Assembly: GCF_000150275.1 (NCBI RefSeq)
Contig: NW_002060943.1
Coordinates: forward strand, 2,570,462-2,634,461
From: Trichoplax adhaerens
Taxonomy: Eukaryota; Placozoa; Uniplacotomia; Trichoplacea; Trichoplacidae
DNA length: 64,000 nt
Direction of reading: 5' to 3'
In this document: in pieces, positions 1 through 12,800 of the stretch
Layout of the letters: each line of letters opens with the position of its first letter
Numbering within the stretch: position 1 is the first letter of the stretch
Notes under the pieces: generated by a model
Told to the model about the DNA's origin: nothing
Database searches by the model: none
The model's input: only the letters and a program-made list of their open reading frames with translations
Program-made: the position numbers and the translations under genes

Positions 1-1860
1 TTCCCATTAACAACTCCATTTTAAATATAATCTATCTACCCATTACAACCATTATATATATATATATAAAGTAATCTTTTCAAGTAGTTCTATAGTATAT
101 TTTCAATTTTTACTTCCCATTAACAATTCTATTTGTATCAAATCTGTCCATTAAAAACTTTACATATGTCTATCATCTACACCTTCATAGGCAGCGGATG
201 ATTTGATCTTTTCAAGTAGTTAGACAATATACCCGTAATTTATACGAGAGAAATAGATTTTGTTTGCAAATATCTATTAAATGGTTATAAATGACAATTA
301 ATTTATTCCCTTTTTTGCCGGTAAGATGATCCTTTTAAATTTCAATACGTAGTAAACTACAGTTAGCAATCTATTTTTTATCAATGACAATTACTTTACT
401 CTCTTCTTTATCGGCAAGATGATCCCTTTAAAGTTTAAATACATAGTAAACTAGAGTAACTTATCTATTCAACACTGATTTCTAGATGATGAAGTAGTAG
501 CGATCAAATTCAAGGCAGAAATTCTTTTTCATTTTATTTTTATTATTGCTGTTGTTGTTGTTATTATTGCATCTGCTATCCACTCAATCATTCAATCCGA
601 TAAAGTGTTCCTAAACTATAAGAAATAGTAATCTATTGTTGCTTTGCTATTAAACTCTTTTCGCCAATCTCAGTCTAACAAAATTTACCAATATAATTGT
701 ATTAAATCAAGCGAGAAGAGTAATTGTCTTCTCTACCTTACATCAATAACATTCCACTTGCTACTACCGCTCATTATCACCTCTGCCGTCAAAATTGTAG
801 ACAAAATATTTACCTTGATTAGTAAACTCGATTACTAGAGATGAATTAGTCCGCCTAGGTGTAAAACACGATCCAACTAACTCGATATAGGAATACTCTC
901 TGACATTTTTCTTTCCTCCATTTATTATTAATAATATATTCGTGATGATTTCGCCATTGAACGTTATGAAAGTAAAGTTGGCTCTTCTAGTTAATAATCT
1001 GTAATTTTCTCAATATTTTTTCAAGGTATCGCATAGCAAATCGATTAAAGATTGGATACCCATCTTCAACCTTTTTGAATATTAAATTAAATCGTTTCTA
1101 TTTTAGTTCTTCTTATTTAAAGGCGAAGTGGTCAAGCAGCTACGAGCTAGATTCGAGTCTATTGAAATTAAAAGGCGTTTAGTGCTATTTTAGAAGATAA
1201 AAGTTAATGGAGTCTTGAATCTTCAAACAGTATTGCACGAAGCCATTATTGAATGAGTCAAGAACTTTTTTTCATACTCTTCTTCATTCCCTTGACGAAT
1301 ACTCTAGCCGGTAGTGGATCCATTAATCCTCTTTTTGATCTATATTCAAAAGACGCTACGTCAACGAAAAGTCGATTAAACTGCAAGGCATTTTTCATTA
1401 TTATTCTATCGCGGTGCATCAAGGATTAATTCTCCATTAGAACAGAGCCAAGTCATCGATATTGGTAAATTATTACATGGAAAGCAAATTGGTTGTATTG
1501 TTTTATGTCTGCCATTAACAATTTTCAATGGAACCTTTTCAGGATACCCTGATATTCATTCTTTTGTGATCTTTTCAAGGCCTATATAACAGTTTAGGTG
1601 GTAGTTAATGAGACTCAGCTTGAAATCTTAGTTCATTTTATTATTTCCATCATTGATTCTATATAGTTATTATTCAAATCAATAAAATATTGATTACTAA
1701 AAATATTGGCGAGGAAAAGATCACAGGTCAAATGGAGAATAATTTATATTAGCTCTATTTCTGATTCAAGGTTGAAAGTTTGATCGTATTGGCAAGCTAT
1801 TTAAAAACACTTCTTTGTAAGTAAAATATAATTTGAATGGAATAAGCTTACAGTCTTACT

Positions 1861-2280
1861 ATTCTCTTTATGAATAATTTAGCCTTGATCTCACCATCAC
1901 AAATCGAAATCGATTAAACTATCAATTGCTTCAGTAACGTTGAAGAGCCTTTATTTCTTTCTGACTAGGCAAGATTTTAATCGAGGAGCTAGCGGGTTCA
2001 AACTGTTAATTAATTATCATCTCAAGAAGCCGTCTAGATCACCATAATACATTCATTGAGCAAAAATAAATTAAATTAATCCAGCTTAAAGTTTTACCAA
2101 TTTCTGATGAATAATTTAGCCTTGATTGCTTCATAACGAATCGAAATCGATTAATCTTCAATTACTTCAGAAACGTCGAAGAGGCTTTGTTTCCTTCTCC
2201 TTGGCAAGATTTTAACTAAGGAGACTACGGATTAAACTGTTCATTAATCATCCTCTCAAGAAGCCGTCCCCTATCATCAT
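1861..2280. repeat. Two-copy tandem duplication, period about 238 bp
   Basis: The block starting GAATAATTTAGCCTTGAT near 1871 recurs near 2109. Both copies continue through a shared AATCGAAATCGATTAA palindromic segment, an ACGT..GAAGAG segment, GGCAAGATTTTAA and CTCAAGAAGCCGTC. The copies differ by substitutions and small indels, so the duplication is not recent. No coding potential is seen. Confidence 0.75.
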
Positions 2281-2999
2281 CCATTGATTAAGCATTAATT
2301 TTTTTCAATGACTCATAAACTACGATAGAAAAGTTTGCTAGTTTAATGTCCATTTACCAAGTGGATCTATAGCTCATTACTGGATTGATATTCTCTTAAT
2401 CTACCTTCCAAGCTATAAAGAGAAATCTGTGCAGTGCTATTGATGAAGTTCATCATCATCGCCGTTTACTAATAGACTTCAATTGACATCGCACTGATTG
2501 AAAATCAACAAAGAGTGGAAAATAAGAAGGAAATTTCAATCAATAAAGTGTAAAGAAAAAGGAATTGGTTTTTTCTCCTTTTTACCTGGTTTTGGACAAT
2601 ATTATTATATTTTATGTCGCCGACGGCCTTTGATTTAATATCATCATTGCTCCTCCACGATTACTACAGATTCAATTTCAAATTTATTGAATAGGTAGTT
2701 ATTCATCCACCAAGATTTGAGTACTATTCCAATCGAACAGAATAGCATTTTCAATCTGCAATATCGCTCTGATCTGATTTCCATCCAACGTTATTGACCG
2801 GCGTAGCCTTATCGTCCATCGAACTTCATTTTATTTCAAGAGGAAGGAAGAATTGGCTCATTTTGCGCTTCCATTACTAGGAAGGAAGGCCTGAACTATT
2901 CACCAGCTTTCGGCTAATCGGAGTGGTGAAAAAGTCTACGAGGGACATTAATAAAGAGATCTTGCAGTCATTTACCAGCTTGTGATAGTGGTAGCCAGT

Positions 3000-3420
3000 G
3001 AAGTCTAGGAATTTTAGCTCTATCCCTTTACATCGAGACGTGGATCCACATTTTCTATTCTTGTACTTTTAAAACTATCGAACCGGGAGTTTCATCGTAG
3101 GATCGAGATCTGTCTTCTATATTCATTTTGAATTTAAATTAGTTGACTGAAAGAGTTTTAGCTCCGTCTTGGTATCGAGGCGTGGATTGGATGTACTTGT
3201 GTTTGTTAAGTCTGTTGAAGTAGGAATTTAGTTCTATTTCTGGATACGTAGATCATTTTAGATTCTTGTGGTTTTAAACAAGTTAAAGAAAAGAATTTCA
3301 GCGGTAGCTTAACGTCGAGACTTGCATCTTGATGTACTCGTGATTTATAGCTTATTGAACGCAGGAATTTTTGCCTACATCTTTAAATCGAGACGTGGAT
3401 CTGCATCTTAGGTAGTAGTG
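3000..3420. repeat. Degenerate tandem repeat, period about 100-115 bp
   Basis: Variants of 'GAATTTTAGCTC..CATCGAGACGTGGATC..TTGT..TTTTAAA' occur about four times between 3000 and 3420 (for example near 3007, 3150, 3225 and 3365). Divergence is high, so boundaries and copy number are approximate. Confidence 0.5.
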
Positions 3421-3734
3421 ATTTTTTACCCATTGATTAAGCAATAACTCTTGATTAAGGCTTTCATCGACTTTTATCTGCTTATATCTAGTTAAATTAT
3501 TGGATTGAAATAAGAATTTCTCTACGATCTAGAAATCAAAAATTTTAATTTATCCACAAAGTATCGACGCAACGAGCGATCATCACCTTAGGAATCACAC
3601 CTAAGGATTAGTTTATCCATTTGGAAAACATTCAATTTTTCATTTCTATTTCTTTTCCTCATCGATCCGTTAAAAATCTTTTATGAAACTTCTGCCAACT
3701 TAAATAAATTAGCTTACAAATCGATTGCAAATCA

Positions 3735-4130
3735 TTTCAACTATCGTTACTGACTGGATCCTTGTGTGGAAAATTATATCCGTCAGCAGGCTATCAACAT
3801 AGACTGGATAAAGTGCCGAAAATTATTTAAATAGCGGGCTATCATTATCGACTGGATAAAGTAACGAAAATTGTTGCAAACAGCAGGCTATCATTATTGA
3901 CTGGATAAAAGCATCGAAAGTCATTTCTAAGAGCAGACTCTCTCGTTGTTGACAGGATAAAGGTATCGAAAATTATTTCTAACAGCGGACTCTCGTTATT
4001 AACAGGATAAAAGTATCGAAAATTATTTATATTCTACCGTTCTAGACGGGATAAAAGTTTCGAAAATCTTTTCTAATAGCTACCGTTATTAACGGGATAA
4101 TCGCATCGAAAATCATTTGGAATACTATTC
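3735..4130. repeat. Degenerate tandem repeat of about 50-65 bp directly upstream of the GPCR
   Basis: About six or seven units share the core 'GGATAAA.GTATCGAAAATTATTT' followed by 'AACAGC..CT..CGTTATTGAC'. Units can be followed from about 3750 to 4120, ending some 40 bp before the first ATG of the GPCR frame. The units are diverged, but the order of the core elements is kept. The array may overlap the promoter or 5' UTR. Confidence 0.7.
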
Positions 4131-4166
4131 TAACGTGATTGATTTGATAGAAGAATCGATTGGCTT

Positions 4167-5267
4167 TTGCTTGCAATTTCCTTCTTCATATCCTGGATTG
4201 CCCTATCCTTATTACGGTACATCGCTTTGGAAATGACTCATCAACCTAATAATACCACAAGTATCCCTTGGATGCAATTTTATGTTAGCCATAGCAGTCT
4301 TGTTCTTCTTTCGGTGCTTTACATCATCACTTTTATTGTCGCTGTGATTGGTAACATTATATTAATGGGCTTGGCCTATCAAAATATGACTGGTGGCCTA
4401 AAGACAGTCACCAATATTTTTATATGCAATTTAGCATTTTGTGATGTTCTCATTGCATGTCTTGTTATTCCGTATCGTTTATCCACTTATTTATTCCATC
4501 GTTGGCCACTAGGCGCATTTCTTTGCTTTATACTTCCTGTATGTGAGAAAGTCTTATTTACTGTATCAATCTTCCAATTATTAGTCATCTCGGTTATACG
4601 CTATCGTGCCATTATTAAACCGTTAAGCCCTATATTAAAAATTAATCATAGTCTAGCCATCGTTCTATTGGTATGGTGCTTATCCTTGCTAGGCAATATT
4701 CCCTTATTTATTAAACTCCATACCGATATGTTTTATTCTAAGCAATTTGATTTTTATGGACAGCCTATTATATTAACACGAGAATGTCGACCAAAATGGA
4801 ACGACTCTGGTCTCTATCCTCGCTTTTACTATACTACACAAAATTTAATGCATGGCTTGCCCATCTTAGCTAGTGTTATCATTTATATTGCCATCTTTCG
4901 AGATGTCCAATATTTACGTAATCGCCATGGATCAACAGCAAATCATCCAGCTTTACGTAGTCATGATTTGCAAACATTGCGTATTTTAGTTGGAATCTTA
5001 GTCATGACCATCATCTGTTGGTTACCTTATACTGTCATTACTACAGTTTTAATGTTTACTAAACTAACTGGAATACAATTTATATTGCCGTTAGCATTAT
5101 GTAAATGGTTTGCCATCTTTAATACATCACACAACCCAATTATTTGTATAACATCATGCCAGTGTTATCGTTTACGCTTTCTTTACCTTATTGGCAGACG
5201 AGATAGCTATATCATCGATCAAATCAATATTATGAATCGTCGAAAATCAGCCACTTCCAGTATATGA
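4167..5267 (+). CDS. Rhodopsin-class (class A) G-protein-coupled receptor, single exon
   Basis: Seven-transmembrane receptor at the plasma membrane; ligand unknown. Visible class A landmarks, numbered from 4167: TM1 with GNIIL (about residues 61-65); TM2 with NLAFCD, the sodium-site Asp; WPLG with the TM3 Cys; an IRY triplet in place of DRY; the ECL2 Cys in RECRPKW; TM5 LPILASVIIY; TM6 CWLPY; and TM7 NPIIC instead of NPxxY. The short cytoplasmic tail is basic and Ser-rich. The overall look resembles neuropeptide receptors, but I cannot name the subfamily. The ATG at 4167 gives 366 residues and a hydrophobic leader. The ATG at 4233 gives 344 residues starting MTHQPNNTTS, with an N-glycosylation site, and may be the true start. 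Lack of introns, beside heavily spliced neighbours, is common for invertebrate GPCR families. Confidence 0.9.
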   Translation: MLAISFFISWIALSLLRYIALEMTHQPNNTTSIPWMQFYVSHSSLVLLSVLYIITFIVAVIGNIILMGLAYQNMTGGLKTVTNIFICNLAFCDVLIACLVIPYRLSTYLFHRWPLGAFLCFILPVCEKVLFTVSIFQLLVISVIRYRAIIKPLSPILKINHSLAIVLLVWCLSLLGNIPLFIKLHTDMFYSKQFDFYGQPIILTRECRPKWNDSGLYPRFYYTTQNLMHGLPILASVIIYIAIFRDVQYLRNRHGSTANHPALRSHDLQTLRILVGILVMTIICWLPYTVITTVLMFTKLTGIQFILPLALCKWFAIFNTSHNPIICITSCQCYRLRFLYLIGRRDSYIIDQINIMNRRKSATSSI

Positions 5268-5529
5268 TACATATGGCAAATTTTTCTCAACTTTGAAAAT
5301 CCATACTGAACAAATTGAATGGCTTTCTGCTCCATCCTAATCACTGACATAAGATAAATTGATTTTCATCTTTCTTGAAGGGAAGGAGAATTAAGCGCAT
5401 TAATATGGATGAAAAGTCGTTCCACTTAGGAATAGGACAACTAAAATTCAACTAAAGTCTAGGTATCCAATGAAAAGGAAATGATCGATGTCTTTCCGCT
5501 ATCTAGAACATTAAATGTAGACATTGTAA

Positions 5530-5775
5530 TTGCATAGCTAGTAATGATAAATCTTTATCACAGCAATTTTATTCACTTTCTTGATTAAAGTGAAAATTAC
5601 GCAAATTGAAGACAAAACTAGACATTTCTTAACACTCTTTAAATACATTATAATCACATCAGTAATAATAATGAATCTATTGCACAGTAATTTTATTTAA
5701 TTTGTTGATTGAGGTGGAAATGATGCAAAATGAAGACAAAATTAGATATTTCCTAATCTCCTTTCAATACTCAAT
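5530..5775. repeat. Two-copy tandem repeat, period about 114 bp
   Basis: 'CACAGCAATTTTATT' at about 5569 recurs as 'CACAGTAATTTTATT' at about 5683. In both copies it is followed by a TTGATT..GTGAAA segment, 'GCAAA.TGAAGACAAAA', 'TAGA.ATTTC' and 'CTTT.AATAC'. The copies are diverged. Confidence 0.65.
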
Positions 5776-7009
5776 TGCTCAGTAAGAGAACTACACGTAG
5801 AGTTGATTATTTCTGCTATTCTATATAGCCTATAAGGCTTTATAATGACAATATACAGTAGTCGATAAGTATTTCATGACTAAGTTGCAACACCACTTTT
5901 AATTTCAATTGACGACAAACTGGATGGCGTTGATCGCCGAGAAATGATTATCAATATCTACTTAATATTCAACAACTACAATGAGTCTAGCTTTTCAATC
6001 ACTTAAGTCATTATAATTCTTCTTCAATCAAAATAGTGACACACTTTAGCTTGGTAAATTAAATCAAAAGGCATTTACACTTAATTGATTAATAGATGGT
6101 AATTTTGAAATTCAACAGCATTATCCTATCATCGATTTTATTTTAATTTTTTTGTTCTGTCATCTATTCTGTTGAATAATCATCCTTATCCAAAATAGGT
6201 TAAGTTTTCTAACTACTTTATCAATGATTGCATTGCAAACAGCATCGGTAATACCCATCAATATGGATTAAGTAGTTCAATATGAGTTATCTATGATTAT
6301 TCAATTCTGAAATAAAGATTATATCGAGCTATACTCCCGTTATGACTAATCTGATATTGCTAAGCTAAATAGCTGCAATGAATGTTAGGCGATGCCATTT
6401 CCTGACTTTTGACCTAACTTTCCTACTTTTCTATTTTTGCGCTTCTTAATACTTTATTGTATTCTGTATAAACATTTAGCGATCGATCCGATTTTCTGTC
6501 GAGGATACGGCATTGAATTTGCAACTATTTCCATTTATAGCCTACTAGATATTGATACTGTAATCTTTCATTCATGATGAAATTAAAGAAATGATATAGA
6601 AATGACTTTATTTGAACATGAAAACTTTTCCTGCGGTTTATGCGAGTAGTGCCAGAAGATAATAATATGTAAGCAAGTAATTTTATTAAATGATTGTAAA
6701 TGCCAAATGCTGGATTACAATTTCATGGTTCTGTTTAGCACATGTATATACTGTATATGTATATCATTATTCCAATAAATCTAAAACCTATAATTTACGC
6801 TATACGAGTATATAACGATCAACATAATGCTTTACTATGGCAATTTGATGATGAGGATTCGATTATTTGTCCATAGTCTACTGCTTTACTATTTACTTGT
6901 ATATTAAGCCACTTTAAATAAAGATTTATTCTATCAACTACGTTAAGATCTCAGCACTTAATTAAATTATTGGAATTAGTTCATCTTACTATGATTTTAA
7001 TCAGGGTCT

Positions 7010-7420
7010 GATAACCTATAAATGAAAAATTTTCTTCCATTATCTACCCTTGCAAGGCAGAAACGGTAAGAATCGTTATGATTTTAACTGAATAATGTTT
7101 GAAAATAAGTTACAACTGACAAGTTTTTCTTGCATTATCTACCTACTGTACTAAAAAAGAAATGGTAGGAATCATGATGGTACCGCATTAAATTAGACTG
7201 CACTTGGATATAAGTTTTAAATGATAAATTTTCTTATGTTATCTACTTATTTAAGAAAGAAATGACGGGAATCATGATTTGATAGGATTTTTTTTAGATA
7301 TAAGTTTTAAATGACGGGGTTTCTTGCCTATCCAAGGAGGAAATGGCAGAAATGATCATGATTCTCATCAGATTATGCTCGGATATATATTGTAAATGAC
7401 AAATTTTTCTACGTTGATCA
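7010..7420. repeat. Degenerate tandem repeat, period about 90-105 bp
   Basis: Four or five units carry 'AAATGA.AAATTTTTCTT', 'TTATCTAC' and 'AGAAATGG..GAATCATGAT' in the same order (TTTTCTT elements near 7030, 7123, 7230, 7318 and 7405). No coding potential. Confidence 0.6.
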
Positions 7421-8974
7421 TTTATTCTTGGACTGTTACAATATCGAATATTGCTTCAATTTTTATGGCTTAGATATTACGACTCCATTCTTCTTAAGTG
7501 AAGGCTTATACTGCATGATTGCAAAGAAAAGTCTAAATATAACTGTAAATTTAGTAAAAAATATCTTCTAGAAACTTTGATTGTTTTCGAAATTTAAATC
7601 TTCATACTGCCATAAAATTGAGGCCAACATGAAGACCAAAATAAAGAAATGTTAGATCTTATCATTATTTGTCATGGCATTAAGAGACTCTAACGTGTAG
7701 AAATTGTCTTGATGGTAGAACAGTAAATATTTTATATTACTGTAATAGCCCAAGCTCGCTAATTTTGCTTTGTAAGCCAACTTCTACAATTACTAAACCG
7801 TAAGAAAGATTATCTTATATCACTAGCAACGAAAAACTTACAGTGCAGTATGTATGAATTTCCTTCGTACTACCAGAAATGGTAGTAGAGAACTTAACAA
7901 AGTCTAATACTTTTAAACTATTTCTACTGATCATAATTATCACTAAAAGTTGAATAAATGATGTTGCTATTGGCGTTGCGACTTTTGAATAAAAATCTAC
8001 CGGAAAATATTTAGAACAATGTTTTTGGTATATAATAAATTTGTTTCAAATTATTTCTTCGTTTTATTTCATATACAATCTATTTTCTCAATTGTAATAT
8101 CAGCTAAAGGGTGCCAAGTGGATTTATTTACTAAAAGCCATATTTATACTTTATTATGCAAAAGCTTATGTTTACCAATAGCACATAGAGACAAAATTGT
8201 GCAATTGCTACTGACGTGGAAACCTATTGTAAGAGATTTGATAGAAGAAACAATATGATATTGTAAGTCATATTTACGTTTAGCAGTAACAAACACAATT
8301 TTAAGCCCTTCTAAATTACACGATTAATTGCCACCTGATTGATAGATAGAATTAAACTAATCAGGTTCAAATTGATCAAGAAATAATTGATGATTAATAT
8401 CTGTAAAATACCATTTTGAATGATATCTAAATGCGATTCCGTCATAGAGGTAAGCATAGTCTTTAACTAGAATAATCAAATAATTTATAGCTATATAGAT
8501 TTTGCAGACTTTGCGGTGCCAAAAAGACAGCTATTATCGTGTATGTAATGAAAAGAAATCGGCTACACCTACGATTTAAATTTAAAGCTAAAAGCTCAAT
8601 GATGAATAGTATAAGAGACTGGATGTGAATAAAGTCAAATAATTTCTGATTTATGCGAATTATCTTTATCTTTCTTTTATTATGTTGCGAAGAATATCCA
8701 TCAGGAGACGTTTTATTTAGCTTCTAAGTACCCATAGTGATGTTTGCTATAATATTATTCCGAGGACAATAATATATCCTATTAATGCAAGCAAGTCATA
8801 ATTTATATCTCAATTTATATAGTAGCATAATATAAAGTGTTGTTTATTTGTAAAGATCTTTGTGTAGTGATTGTTTTAGATCTGATGATTATTGGAATAT
8901 GTTTATCAGAAAGAAAATTAGATATAAATTAAAATTAGGAAATAATTTGATGATTTTAGCTGATTTTAATATGT

Positions 8975-9545
8975 ATCAAGTGGCCTAGATTATAGACCTT
9001 TGAGAAAATCTTCTCAAACCTACGTATAAGTATTAATCTGCAGTACAAATCACTTCAGTTCTTTATAATATTGAAATTTATATTATTCACTTAATTTAAA
9101 TATATTACAACTGGCCTAGATTATAGACTACGAGAAGATCTTTCACTTCTCGTGTATCATTATTAATCTGTAGTATAAAATACTTGAGTTCTTTATAATA
9201 CAGTATTCAAATTTATAATATTTATCTAATTTATATATATTACGACTGGCTTAGATCATAGACTACGAGAAGACCTTGCAATACCTAAGTATATTATTAG
9301 TCTGCAGTATATATCACTTCAGTTCTTTATAATCTTCAAATTTATAATATTCACCTAATTTAAATATAATACAACTAGCTTAGATTATAGACTACGAGAA
9401 GATCTTCCAATACCTGTACACAATCATTAATCTACAATATAAATTACTGCAGTTCCTTATAATATTCAAATTTATATGATCCACCTAATTTAAATATATG
9501 CCAACTGGCCTAGATAATTAACAGACGACGAGAAGATCCTCTATT
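8975..9545. repeat. Five-copy tandem repeat (121-135 bp) upstream of UMPS
   Basis: Units begin with GGCCTAGATTATAGAC variants at about 8992, 9113, 9248, 9377 and 9507. Each continues through 'ACGAGAAGATCTT', 'ATTATTAATCTGCAGTATA', 'ACTTCAGTTCTTTATAATA' and 'CACCTAATTTAAATATA'. The spacings are 121, 135, 129 and 130 bp. The array ends about 310 bp before the UMPS start codon. Units are AT-rich and moderately diverged. Confidence 0.85.
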
Positions 9546-9856
9546 ACGGGTGCATACAGTATACCTGGTAATCGTAATACAATGATATATCACGCGTAAA
9601 ATTGATAGTTATGAGTGATCAGATATTATTGATAATGGCCTACAAGAAGGTGGCCTTCTTCTTGCCCTCTAACCTTCTACTATATCCTTTCTACTTCGTG
9701 TTCAAATTATTCTTCACTTGGTTGGATAATATCCACCTTAAGCCCACATCATATGGTTGCTGTTCTTAGCGTAGATTTCGTTAGAGCGTGCGCAGTTTAT
9801 GTTCCTGCTAGGTCTATTTTACTAGTAGTACTGAACATCACAAGTCACAATCCGTT

Positions 9857-12800
9857 ATGGCTGCAACTCTATTAAGTTCATTGCGAAGTATTTTATTGCA
9901 ACTTTTCGATAGTGGAGCAATTAAATTTGCCGATCCTGGGCAAGAATTTACTTTAAAATCTGGAGCAAAGTCACCTGCATACTTTAATTTGCGAACGTTG
10001 AACAATAATGCGAAGTTAAGGGTAAGCTTGAGCTAGTCTATCATTCAGTTCGATCGATGCGTGCAGAAAAGCAACCTCCAAGGTGTTGCAATTAGTTCAA
10101 CAAGTTCGGTCATCGAGCGTATGCGATTTGATCATCAACTTTTCTTACGGATGTACAATAAGACTAAAATTGCTTCGTTTTGATCTCATCGTTCTGATTT
10201 ATAACTGTACTCCATAGGAAGAAGCAAGTGGACTAATGTGGCAAGCTTGCCAATTAGGTGACAACGCGACCTACGACTGTATCTGTGGTGTACCGCTTGG
10301 AGCAATTTGTTATGCCGATGTAAATAGCATGAGGATAAGAATGGATTAATCTGTACCCTTAGAGAAATCATTTCTATCTGTAAAAGAGCTATCTGATCGT
10401 TGTAGGCAATTGATACGTTTTAAAGGAAAAAATAAATTGATTGATTATAGGCAATTTCTCTTGCTCATGATCTACCATTGGTGCTGAAGAGACCATTTGC
10501 CAAACAACATGGTGTTTCCAAGGTAAGACTGTAACGTACGCCAGGCTTTGAACATCAGTTATAATTACAGGGGCTTGACTATTCTTTGCTCTATTCAATC
10601 TTGCCTCATATAATATGTCAAGTAAATTAGACATAAAGCTCATCATAATCGTTCGCTTTCTTAATATAGCCAGTCATTCCTAGATTGTACTTGATCTTGT
10701 TTTGTATAGTTTGTGCATTAGTTGTTAAAGTAGCCGTTTGGTCGATATTCGTAGAAGCAATCATTATTGCGAATGTGATCAACGCGGCTGATCTATCGAG
10801 TAACCTGTATATTTTATTCTGCTTGTCTATGGGTTTGAAATATACTACAACTACAATTCAATTTACTTGATACGCCTTTCAAGTATTGATTCTGTTCTAC
10901 TTTATGTCGAAATTATCATGCGATTGTGCCTATGCTAGGTCAAGGTTGATCGATGACCAAAATTTCTTAGTAATACTAAAACTAGATAGATAATGTCGCC
11001 AGGCAACATTCAGTTTGCGGCACGATAGAATATAGATATGAAATACAGAATATCTATTCACTGACGCCAATTTACGATATTCAATTTACTGCGGAATGAT
11101 CTTGTGCCTATTGACCTATTACTAATACTCCGCTACTTGGTACCTTCCAATCCTAGAAACTTGTTGATAGTGATTTACCAAAAGGAAGTAACTGTCTTGT
11201 TGTTGAAGATGTTGTCACTAGCGGGACAAGTGTAATAGAGACTGTGACGGTAAGTTAAAGTTAAGAAAAAGTAATTAAAGGCTTGATACTTGTGCATTGG
11301 AAAATGGGAGTGTTTGTTTCTGACGGCTATAATTGATATAAAGTAAAATTTGTATATTTAATATTGGCGTACTCCTAGGCTTTAAGAGATGCAGGATTTG
11401 TTGTAACTCATGCTGTTACATTTATTGATCGCGAGCAAGGTGGTAAGGAAAGACTTGGAACAGAATATAATGTCCATTTGTCAAGGTATTCGTTGCTAGT
11501 AATTTGGTAAAAAACGTTAAACAAACATACATACGCGTTTGCACAACATCTAGAATTGAGTTGTCTCATTCAGTGTCAAAAAGTCTAATCAAAGAATTGA
11601 TCAATTTATTCGATAACTAGTGTCTGTACAGGATCACAGGTGTTAGACATCCTTTACCAAAATAATAAAATTTCCACAGAATTAAAGGACTACGTTCAAC
11701 AGTACCTTTCTGCAAATAACATGATTGTTGCTAAAGAACCACCAGTGCAAGCTAAACAAGTAACAGCGAACTAAAAGTTTGAAGAAACCAGTGATAATAA
11801 GGAATTGAATAATGTTATCTTCAAAATTTACTTCTTCCTTTTAGCTTAACTTTCAAGAGAGAGCGCTTTTAACCGCAAATCCGGTCGCGAAGAAACTATT
11901 GAACATTATGACGCAAAAGTCGACTAATTTAATCTTTTCTGCTGATGTTGATAGTCTGGATACCTTACTCGATGTAAGGAATAAGCTTTTATTATTTTTT
12001 AGAATAAACTTGTTTTGTCTGCACTTTAAAAAATAAATTTTTGAAACACGGATAAATAACATCACCTCTTGATTTGTTTTAGTTGGCATCTATTGTTGGA
12101 CCCCATATTTGTGCTATCAAGACGCACATAAATACATTTGCAGTTGAAAATTTCAAACTTGACCTAATTTATAAATTGCGTAATGTAGCAGACGAGCAAA
12201 ATTTCTTGATACTGGAAGACAGGTAAGCAAACTTTATTTATCGAACAAAACCTGACATTATTTGAAGTATTTATCTAACATGGCCGAACTATCCCTTCTA
12301 TTATAGTAAATTTGCTGATATCGGTAATACAGTTTACAAGCAGTATGTAGATGGATATCACATATGTGAATGGGCAGATTTTGTAACTGCTCATGCCGTT
12401 TCTGGCCCTGGTGTTATTGAAGCTCTTGTGAAGGTACTTATTAAAAGTGCAATTATTAGTTTAATGTTGGATATTGTAGTATTTTCAATTAGGATACTTT
12501 TAAAATATTGACTGATGTGATTTGATTAATTACTTGATTGACATTATTAAACTTAGGGTAGTGGCAATCGAGATAGAGCATGCCTTTTAATTGCTCAAAT
12601 GAGTTCCGATGGAAACTTAGTTTCGGAAGCTTACACAAATGGTAGTTTTTACTGATGATATCTTACTTGAGTCATTCTGATTGAAGGCTATTAGATATTA
12701 GTACATGAAGTTAGAAATTCCAATATATTCATAATATAATTAATTAGGTGTTCTTAAGATTGCCGAAGACCACAGCGGTTTTGTAGCTGGATTTATTTGT

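Larger units (their letters stand above)
1..4166. other. Gene-free 5' flank of the GPCR
   Basis: AT-rich DNA without a convincing coding exon. It contains several degenerate tandem repeats, listed separately at 1861-2280, 3000-3420 and 3735-4130. The short open frame at 644-838 has no recognisable protein character. I see no tRNA-like or rRNA-like sequence. The 5' untranslated region and promoter of the GPCR must lie at the right end, but no clear TATA box or start-site motif decides where. Confidence 0.6.
5268..9856. other. Intergenic DNA between GPCR and UMPS
   Basis: AT-rich, no convincing exon. It contains a two-copy repeat (5530-5775), an approximately 90-105 bp degenerate repeat (7010-7420) and a clear 121-135 bp tandem array (8975-9545) close to the UMPS start. 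The open frame at 8019-8258 (79 codons) resembles nothing I recognise and has low-complexity AT-driven composition, so I do not call it a gene. Confidence 0.6.

Noticed and set aside
8019-8258. 79-codon frame between GPCR and UMPS
   Set aside because: No recognisable domain, AT-driven amino-acid use, no supporting splice context.
11630-11660. Alternative UMPS exon 6 acceptors after TGTACAG or CACAG
   Set aside because: They put the exon out of frame or drop the conserved SVCT segment. The acceptor at 11620 restores frame and family sequence.
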